DNA of 20,091 bases, taken from positions 1 through 20,091 of the forward strand of contig JASIJX010000147.1 of the NCBI GenBank assembly GCA_030049955.1, read 5' to 3'. The notes below the pieces were generated by a model. It searched no databases and was not told the origin of the DNA. It saw nothing but the letters and a program-made list of their open reading frames with translations. Shown here one piece after another: positions 15,829-20,091 of this stretch; within the stretch, counting starts at the first letter, position 1; each line of letters starts with the position of its first letter. The position numbers and the translations under genes were made by a program. Origin of the DNA: Acidobacteriaceae bacterium. Lineage in GTDB: Bacteria > Acidobacteriota > Terriglobia > Terriglobales > Acidobacteriaceae.

Positions 15829-16659
15829 TCACGATCTCCTGCGAAAAAGCTGCAGGATCGTCGCGTAATCCTTGGTAACTAAGCCGCCGTGCCTCGAATC
15901 GATTAGATGCGCAAGCCGTTCGAAGAGCCGTGCGCGCCGTCCTGCAGGCAGCAGCCGGTGGTCGGAGTGCGTATCGAGCACCTGCACGTATTCTGCCGCC
16001 GTATACGCACGGCTCCAGTAGTAGACGCGACATGTCGGCTCTTCGAAAAGCTCCAATGAGAGCACTTCCCTTTCCGCTTCCACGACTTCATCCGGCCGCG
16101 GCAGATGGGCGCGATCTTTCGTCAACTCCGGCGCTTCTTCCAGGTAGACCGTCCGCGCCTCATCCACAAAATCGTCAGAAGAGCCGTTGCGAATGTGCCG
16201 GTTTCGCCACATAGCAAGCCAGCAGTGCGGCTTGAGCATCGCCGCAATGCGCCGCTCTCGCGTAGCAGGATTCAGCCAGTGGTAGGCCGTGGCCGAGTAG
16301 ACCAGATCGTACTGGGTGTTTGTAGCCCAAGTATCGAAATCGGCCACTTCGATCGTGACGCGCGGAAACCCGGCCAGCCGCTGCCGCGCAATCGCCGCCA
16401 TGTTTTCTCCCAGTTCGATGCAATCGATCGACAATCCCCTGGCAGCCATCTGCTGGGTAGCGTGGCCGGTGCCGCAGCCGATCTCAAGAACACGCGACGA
16501 GCAGCCCAAAGAAGACGCGTCCACAGCCGAGATTGCAATCACATCATCGAAGACTGCGGCCGGATAGGAGGGACGCATCCGGTCGTAAAGCTGCGCCACG
16601 TCATCGAACGTCACACGCAACTTCTCGCGCGTGCCAATCGGGTGAGGTTCATAGGGCAT
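15829..16659 (-). CDS. Class I SAM-dependent methyltransferase
   Basis: 276 aa from ATG 16659. Motif I 'RVLEIGCGTGHATQQMA' (56-72) binds AdoMet; 'IDCIELGENMAAIAR' carries the acidic residue at the end of strand 2 (motif II), and 'VADFDTWATNTQYDLVYSATAYHWL', read from about 105, holds motif III/IV. The pattern 'FDDVAQLYDRMRPSYP' at the N-terminus is typical of UbiE/Tam-like small-molecule methyltransferases that begin with a 'YD..RP.YP' helix. The C-terminal part (about 180-276) is charged and helical. The substrate is unknown. It precedes the ROK kinase gene by 21 nt. A consensus TATAAT lies 5 nt before the ATG. Confidence 0.9.
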   Translation of the reverse strand: MPYEPHPIGTREKLRVTFDDVAQLYDRMRPSYPAAVFDDVIAISAVDASSLGCSSRVLEIGCGTGHATQQMAARGLSIDCIELGENMAAIARQRLAGFPRVTIEVADFDTWATNTQYDLVYSATAYHWLNPATRERRIAAMLKPHCWLAMWRNRHIRNGSSDDFVDEARTVYLEEAPELTKDRAHLPRPDEVVEAEREVLSLELFEEPTCRVYYWSRAYTAAEYVQVLDTHSDHRLLPAGRRARLFERLAHLIDSRHGGLVTKDYATILQLFRRRS

Positions 16660-16664
16660 GGCGA

Positions 16665-16670
16665 ATTATA
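16665..16670 (-). promoter_or_regulatory. Consensus TATAAT 5 nt before the methyltransferase start
   Basis: Minus-strand TATAAT at full consensus, separated from the ATG at 16659 by only TCGCC. Transcription would start at or within the start codon, suggesting a leaderless mRNA. There is no Shine-Dalgarno and no clear -35. Confidence 0.4.
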
Positions 16671-16845
16671 AGCAATTTCCCCCATGTCCTCATCGCCGCA
16701 GGATTCACTTGCATGCTCCGTTTTGCAAATCCAGAAAAAATTCCGCGCGGCCGGCAGTCGAGCCGCGGCCGCGCGGCGCCGTTTAGTGGAGCGGCAAAGA
16801 GACCGAGTGCGATGTCGAGCGTACAGCGCGCATTCAAAGGAAGTT

Positions 16846-16921
16846 TGCCTGCGCGCGCCGCCGGCTCGAAGATCTGAACGTCGTGGCCGCAGCGGCCGAG
16901 CGCACCCGGCCAGCCCGCAAC
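16846..16921 (-). pseudogene. Possible remnant of a second glycosyltransferase (CgeB-like N-terminal fragment)
   Basis: In the same frame as the GT4 gene, straight after its TAA stop, the minus strand reads V-A-G-W-P then 'GALGRCGHDVQIFEPAARAG'. 'GHDV.IFEP' is a pattern I know from the N-terminal Rossmann half of CgeB-type and related glycosyltransferases ('aLa.RGHdV.iFEp'). The frame has no start codon and continues without recognisable domain text to 16649, ending in Arg-rich sequence. It could be a decayed cluster member between the glycosyltransferase and the methyltransferase, or chance. The match is only about 16 residues. Confidence 0.3.
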
Positions 16922-18025
16922 TTACGCGACATAATGTTCAGCCGTGCTCGGCTGCAAAATTTCCTGGCATAACTCGATATACCGTTCAGCCATGCGTCGA
17001 GACGTATACATCTGTGCGCGGCGGCGGGCATTGGCCTGAGCGCGCGCCAGCAGTTCAGGCTCGCCGGCAAGCACCGCCAGCAGCGCGGAGAGCGATTCGG
17101 CGTCGTGAAAGAACAGTGCGTCTTGGCCCCACACTTCGCGCAGTGAGGGAATATCGTTGGCCAATACCGCGCAGCCGCAAAGCGCCGCCTCCAGCGGCGC
17201 CAGTCCAAAGGGCTCGTACTGCGAAGTGCAGATATACACCGCGCTTTGCCGCAGCAGCGCAAGCATCTCCGCTTCATCCAGCGGTCCAAGCAGCACGGCC
17301 TCTCCGCAATCACGATCAAAGCTCGCCGCCTCGCGTCCCATCTCCCCGGCAACGAGGATCGGCATCGGAGAGCGAACGCCCGCCAGCATCGTCAGATTTT
17401 TGCCTTCATCCCACAGCCGGCCGGCGGAGGCTGCCTGCATTTTGCGTTCCGTATACGCAGCGCCCGGCGGCACCGTACGGCCATTCGCAATCACCCTCCT
17501 CTGCCCGGGCAACCGGAAGCTGGCGCCGAGCGCATCCAGCATCCATTGCGTAGGAGCAACCACGGCATCCGCCCGTTCGAGCCCCTCGGCGACGAGCTCC
17601 TTATACGTTCCCAGCCAGCGCGACTCCGGCAGCAGCTGTTTGCCGCAGGCGGCCCAGCTCAGCATGTCGCTGTGCGCTACCACCACGCGCGGCGTTTCGC
17701 AGGGCAGCGCGCCAAAGCAAAACTGGTTGCTAATGATGAGGTCGGCGCGCAAGTCCCGGGCCAAACGCAGCAGCAACGGCTCTGCTTCGCGGCGGGCGCG
17801 ATGATTGTTCTGCATCCATTCGAGGGGAGAATCGGAAGCCGCGAAGCGAAATCGCGAGCCCCACTGCGTCACCTGCGCAGCCACCCAGTCAAGCTGAGCC
17901 GGCGAAGGGATGTACCCCAGGCTGACCAGGGCGACAGAGCAGCCGGCGCCAAGCAGCTCGACCGAGAGCTCGCGCGCGAAGGTCCACACGCCGCCAGTGG
18001 TGTCGGTTGTAATCAGGATGCGCAT
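16922..18025 (-). CDS. GT4-family glycosyltransferase
   Basis: 367 aa from ATG 18025, with GAGG about 9 nt upstream. The open frame runs back to 18163, but the added residues overlap the preceding gene and do not look like a GT N-terminus. The first Rossmann domain begins 'MRILITTDTTGGVWTFAREL'; the GG before the helix is the acceptor-side glycine loop. The second domain has the nucleotide-sugar site: 'AGRLWDEGKN' (201-210, R203 and K209 contacting the diphosphate) and the E-x7-E motif 'EPFGLAPLE' (E271 and E279). These define a retaining GT-B enzyme of family GT4. It probably acts at the cytoplasmic face of the membrane on envelope or exported glycans; donor and acceptor are unknown. Its start overlaps the end of a small upstream ORF by 13 nt, implying coupling. 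Confidence 0.92.
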   Translation of the reverse strand: MRILITTDTTGGVWTFARELSVELLGAGCSVALVSLGYIPSPAQLDWVAAQVTQWGSRFRFAASDSPLEWMQNNHRARREAEPLLLRLARDLRADLIISNQFCFGALPCETPRVVVAHSDMLSWAACGKQLLPESRWLGTYKELVAEGLERADAVVAPTQWMLDALGASFRLPGQRRVIANGRTVPPGAAYTERKMQAASAGRLWDEGKNLTMLAGVRSPMPILVAGEMGREAASFDRDCGEAVLLGPLDEAEMLALLRQSAVYICTSQYEPFGLAPLEAALCGCAVLANDIPSLREVWGQDALFFHDAESLSALLAVLAGEPELLARAQANARRRAQMYTSRRMAERYIELCQEILQPSTAEHYVA

Positions 18026-18336
18026 GCGCCCGCCTCGCTCTCGAGATCCACCGACGGCAGCGGGTGTTGCTCCCGAAGCAGACAGAAATCGCCCGGACAG
18101 AAAGCACACGAGCGGAAATCGCAATAGCCCGGCACAATCGAAATCTGCGGCTTCACGCTGCAAGTTGCGGCCGAAACAACCTGGACCATAACAACCTGGA
18201 CCATAGCAACCTGAACCATAGATACGTGGACCATCTCACTCAACCGCTTCCATTCGGGATCAAGGTGAAAATTCCAGTACGAGAGGCAGTACGAAAGATT
18301 ATGCGGTTCTTTCCAAAGCGCAATGGCTTCGAGCAT
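18013..18336 (-). CDS. Small Cys-rich protein with pentapeptide repeats, coupled to the glycosyltransferase (hypothetical)
   Basis: 107 aa from ATG 18336, which has AGGA 8 nt upstream. The frame is open further up to 18537; residues just before this ATG also look protein-like, so a longer form is possible. Features: a Trp/Tyr-containing N-terminus (about 8-31, 'LWKEPHNLSYCLSYWNFHL'), four tandem pentapeptides MVHVS-MVQVA-MVQVV-MVQVV (36-55), and a cysteine cluster C72-x4-C77-x2-C80-x4-C85 in 'YCDFRSCAFCPGDFC'. Such spacing could bind zinc or an iron-sulfur cluster; it is not the radical-SAM CxxxCxxC. The repeat keeps frame (15 bp), which supports coding. The end overlaps the GT4 start by 13 nt, so the two would be coupled. 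I do not recognise the family, and the ORF could still be spurious. Confidence 0.45.
   Translation of the reverse strand: MLEAIALWKEPHNLSYCLSYWNFHLDPEWKRLSEMVHVSMVQVAMVQVVMVQVVSAATCSVKPQISIVPGYCDFRSCAFCPGDFCLLREQHPLPSVDLESEAGACAS
18175..18234. repeat. 15-bp tandem repeat, four units
   Basis: AACAACCTGGACCAT occurs at 18175-18189 and identically at 18190-18204; AGCAACCTGAACCAT (18205-18219) differs at two positions and AGATACGTGGACCAT (18220-18234) is more diverged. On the minus strand each unit encodes a pentapeptide starting MV. Confidence 0.9.
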
Positions 18337-18872
18337 GAAGAAGGTCCTGAAGCTGCGGTGGAGTTGCGTTTTCAAGCGATCAGCGAAGGCCTGCAATGCG
18401 AGGTAACGCGCGTGTGAAGTAATGATTGAAGATTTTTCTCGCGGAATACGACCCGTGCGGAAGCATCCGCCAGCAGATCCAACCCGTTTATTAGAGGAAG
18501 TTGAAACAGACGAGGTTGTACGGCCGAAGGCCGCCACCCAAACATTGGCTGGGAATTCTCCCAGGATTCACCGCAGAGCGCTCAGTTAGCGCCGCACTCA
18601 ATTGACGTAACGGCAAGATACTGAGTGCGAGTGCTCCGCTCGCAGCGCCGCAGTTCCTGCGCTCGCCTGTGCTCGCCAAAATTTGCAGCCTTGAGATTCG
18701 CGATGGGCCAATCGCCCTTTTTAGGCCACAAAACATTACTTTGGTTAGGGGAATGTGGCTCATTCTCATGGATTTATGAATGACTTCCTGTTGAAAAGCC
18801 GCTACATTTTAGTTCTCCCGAGATTTGCGTTGTGTGAGGCCTATTCCCCAAAACGGCCTCCTGAGGGAATGC
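18337..18872. other. 536-bp stretch without a convincing gene
   Basis: This lies between the minus-strand Cys-rich ORF and the plus-strand zinc-ribbon gene. Open frames here (for example minus 18491-18769) have no domain text or Shine-Dalgarno. It holds two small hairpins: TGCGAG / CTCGCA (18626-18644, 7-nt loop) and GCGAT / ATCGC (18700-18715, 6-nt loop) followed by CCTTTTT, a weak terminator-like element reading rightward. The right end carries the candidate promoter at 18780-18808. The part next to 18336 could be coding if the Cys-rich ORF starts earlier. Confidence 0.6.
18780..18808 (+). promoter_or_regulatory. Candidate promoter of the zinc-ribbon gene
   Basis: ATGACT (18780-18785) and TACATT (18803-18808) are spaced 17 nt; each matches its consensus at four positions. 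The predicted start is about 58 nt before the ATG at 18873. Confidence 0.3.
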
Positions 18873-19142
18873 ATGGTCTGTCCAAAATGTGAATCCGCCG
18901 CTCTCTCGCTTATTCCGGCAGAAGTCCGGCTCTACCGCAATAGTCCGCGGACTATGAGCCATCCGCCAATGACCCCGTCCCCGGACATCCTCGTTTGCCT
19001 CGACTGCGGATGGTCAGAGTTTTCCATCCCGAGTTCCTGGCTCTCAGCAGGATGGCTGCGTTCGCTGCGTCCGCAGCCGGTGGCGAACACGCCCGCGCTA
19101 GGGCCTTCGCTGGTCACCGCCAAGATCGCCGCCGCAGGTTAA
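18873..19142 (+). CDS. Small zinc-ribbon protein
   Basis: 89 aa from ATG 18873, with GAGGGA 4 nt upstream; starts further upstream (18825) add residues unlike a protein start. Two knuckles, C3-x2-C6 ('MVCPKC') and C42-x2-C45 ('VCLDCGWSEF'), are spaced 36 residues and make a rubredoxin/zinc-ribbon-like site for one metal ion. Between them is 'LIPAEVRLYRNSPRT', a basic segment. The C-terminal 40 residues look disordered. I believe similar short proteins recur in Acidobacteriota without known function; nucleic-acid or protein binding is only inferred from the ribbon. A strong intrinsic terminator follows at 19276-19312, so the gene appears monocistronic. Confidence 0.75.
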   Translation: MVCPKCESAALSLIPAEVRLYRNSPRTMSHPPMTPSPDILVCLDCGWSEFSIPSSWLSAGWLRSLRPQPVANTPALGPSLVTAKIAAAG

Positions 19143-19207
19143 GCTCTTTCGCTCGCCAACTCCACGCGGGCAGCTCCCTGCGCACGCCTGCGTGGCACTG
19201 TTCCTCG

Positions 19208-19227
19208 CCGCGCTATTCTCGGCGCGG
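19208..19227 (+). other. Small GC-rich hairpin downstream of the zinc-ribbon gene
   Basis: CCGCGC (19208-19213) and GCGCGG (19222-19227) pair perfectly around an 8-nt loop. No T-tract follows on the plus strand, so it is not a terminator by itself. The surrounding 19143-19411 stretch (269 bp) otherwise holds only the terminator and the inverted repeat listed separately. Confidence 0.4.
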
Positions 19228-19275
19228 AGATTTCCCGCACCAAAGATTCCCGCTCAAACTCTCGCTCATAAGCAC

Positions 19276-19312
19276 GAAGGCCCCAGCCCAAACTGGAGGC
19301 CTTCATGTTTTT
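19276..19312 (+). terminator. Intrinsic (Rho-independent) terminator
   Basis: GAAGGCC (19276-19282) pairs with GGCCTTC (19298-19304), and CCAG (19283-19286) with CTGG (19293-19296), leaving a 6-nt loop and one bulged A at 19297. The 11-bp stem is followed by ATGTTTTT. It reads rightward, ending the zinc-ribbon transcript and insulating the next gene. Confidence 0.7.
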
Positions 19313-19380
19313 GCGTGGAGTGGAATCCCGAAGCAAAACTCTTTGCCCGAACCTGTCTTGCAAAGATTTGCCTGCTGTGA

Positions 19381-19411
19381 CATTCTCCTTCTGAATTTCT
19401 CAAGGAGAATG
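19381..19411 (+). promoter_or_regulatory. Perfect 10-bp inverted repeat enclosing the ribosome binding site of the last gene
   Basis: CATTCTCCTT (19381-19390) and AAGGAGAATG (19402-19411) are exact reverse complements separated by 11 nt. The right arm contains the AGGAG Shine-Dalgarno (19403-19407) and an ATG (19409-19411). In RNA this hairpin would hide the ribosome binding site; in DNA it could be an operator. Confidence 0.6.
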
Positions 19412-20091
19412 ATGAGAGCGAAACAAAGCTTCAGCAAAGCAGGCGTGGCTCTCGCCCTGGTCGTCGCATTGAACGCGATCTCTCCGGTCTGGGGACAGAA
19501 TCCCGCCGCGTCGAGCAATTCCGCGGCTCAGCAATCCGGCGGCGATCCGCTTGCCGGCCTCAGCCCTGAGAATCGCACGCTCTTCGACACGCTTCGCCAT
19601 GCAGCTCAACAGAACGACGATTCCACGACGCTCACAGCCGGCAAGAAACTCCTTCCTGCACTGAGCCCGGGCACTCCTTTATGCGACTTTGTCACTCAGC
19701 TCACCGCCGGATCGGCGGTTGAAACTGAAGATATCGCCTATGCGTTGAGTCTTCTCAAGCCATTCACTGACGCACACCCCGAAGACTGGCGCGCGGCGTC
19801 GCTTCTGGCGCGAGCCTACGCCGAGAGTGGCGAAAAGGCTCTGCGAGATCAGAAAATTGCCGACATAATTGCCTTGCACAAAAGGACCTCAGATCCATCC
19901 TTTGCCAAGTTGCACGTCTTTCCGATACAGAAGGTCGCGCTCCACTCCGGCTACGCCCTTTTTCTATACCCCTTCGAACCTCTGGGAAGGTACCACACCT
20001 ATTTGATCGCTCTCGTCTACACGAGCGCCGGCAAGGAGGATTACAGAATCGAGCTGGAGAGCGAGGATGTCGATCAGGCCTTTTTCACGCC
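19412..20091 (+). CDS. Exported protein of unknown function, partial (C-terminus outside window)
   Basis: Open for 226 codons to the window edge. Two adjacent ATGs (19409 and 19412) follow AGGAG; 19412 gives a 4-nt spacing and is preferred over the 1-nt spacing of 19409. Residues 1-28 are a signal peptide (KAGVALALVVALNAISPVWG, cleavage probably before QNPAA). A Gln/Ser/Ala-rich linker follows, then a helical part (about 50-165) with 'LFDTLRHAAQQND', 'DIAYALSLLKPFTDAHPEDW' and 'ASLLARAYAESGEKALRDQK', spaced like TPR or other alpha-solenoid helices, then a probable beta-rich part from about 170 ('VALHSGYALFLYPFEPLGRY', 'EDYRIELESEDVD'). I do not recognise the family. The ribosome binding site lies inside an inverted repeat (19381-19411). 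Confidence 0.8.
   Translation, partial: MRAKQSFSKAGVALALVVALNAISPVWGQNPAASSNSAAQQSGGDPLAGLSPENRTLFDTLRHAAQQNDDSTTLTAGKKLLPALSPGTPLCDFVTQLTAGSAVETEDIAYALSLLKPFTDAHPEDWRAASLLARAYAESGEKALRDQKIADIIALHKRTSDPSFAKLHVFPIQKVALHSGYALFLYPFEPLGRYHTYLIALVYTSAGKEDYRIELESEDVDQAFFT

Noticed and set aside
18072..18121. Radical-SAM cluster in the small Cys-rich ORF
   Set aside because: The spacing is C-x4-C-x2-C-x4-C rather than CxxxCxxC, and the protein is too short for a radical-SAM barrel.
18491..18769. A 92-codon minus-strand open frame in the gene-poor stretch
   Set aside because: No Shine-Dalgarno, no domain pattern and mixed low-complexity composition.
19139..19363. A minus-strand open frame after the zinc-ribbon gene
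   Set aside because: Its 5' part is the intrinsic terminator hairpin and the translation is Arg-rich without features.

Overview
The window looks like chromosomal DNA of an Acidobacteriota member (Terriglobia / subdivision 1 type). The clearest marker is a TIGR03435/DUF3738 'soil-associated' secreted protein at 13030-13821, a family greatly expanded in that phylum. The high-GC coding style, the FecR plus DUF6600-like protein at the left edge and the orphan secretin agree with this. The species cannot be named from sequence alone. I see no rRNA, tRNA, CRISPR array, insertion sequence, integrase or phage gene. Both edges cut genes: a FecR-domain protein on the left (minus strand) and a secreted protein on the right (plus strand).

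Layout. 1-912: FecR/DUF6600-like exported protein (-), cut by the left edge. 1049-2265: ruvC followed 2 nt later by a small exported protein (-). 2482-3042: DUF2062 membrane protein (+), tail-to-tail with a Gly-rich two-TM protein (3039-3773, -). 3859-4785: secreted S1/P1-type zinc nuclease (-), divergent from a large orphan PAS-PAS-GAF-PAS histidine kinase (5094-7847, +). 8081-9530: purC then cvpA (+), an apparent operon. 9652-9969: small Fis-type HTH protein (+). 10109-12861: HAD phosphatase and a TPR-secretin joined by a GTGA overlap (+). 13030-13821: TIGR03435 protein (+). 13879-14937: threonine aldolase (+). 15040-16659: methyltransferase then ROK/polyphosphate-glucokinase-like kinase (-). 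16922-18336: GT4 glycosyltransferase preceded by a small Cys-rich ORF (-), with a possible decayed glycosyltransferase fragment between the GT and the methyltransferase. 18873-19142: zinc-ribbon protein (+) with a good intrinsic terminator. 19412-end: secreted protein (+), with its ribosome binding site inside a perfect 10-bp inverted repeat.

Most of the content is ordinary core or accessory metabolism: recombination (ruvC), purine synthesis (purC), sugar phosphorylation, threonine/glycine metabolism, signalling and envelope functions. I found no convincing new multi-gene system. The points most worth checking are a recurring -10-like hexamer placed 5-8 nt before start codons that lack a Shine-Dalgarno sequence (possible leaderless transcripts), the RBS-masking inverted repeat at 19381-19411, the small Cys-rich gene with pentapeptide repeats coupled to a glycosyltransferase, and the putative glycosyltransferase remnant at 16846-16921.
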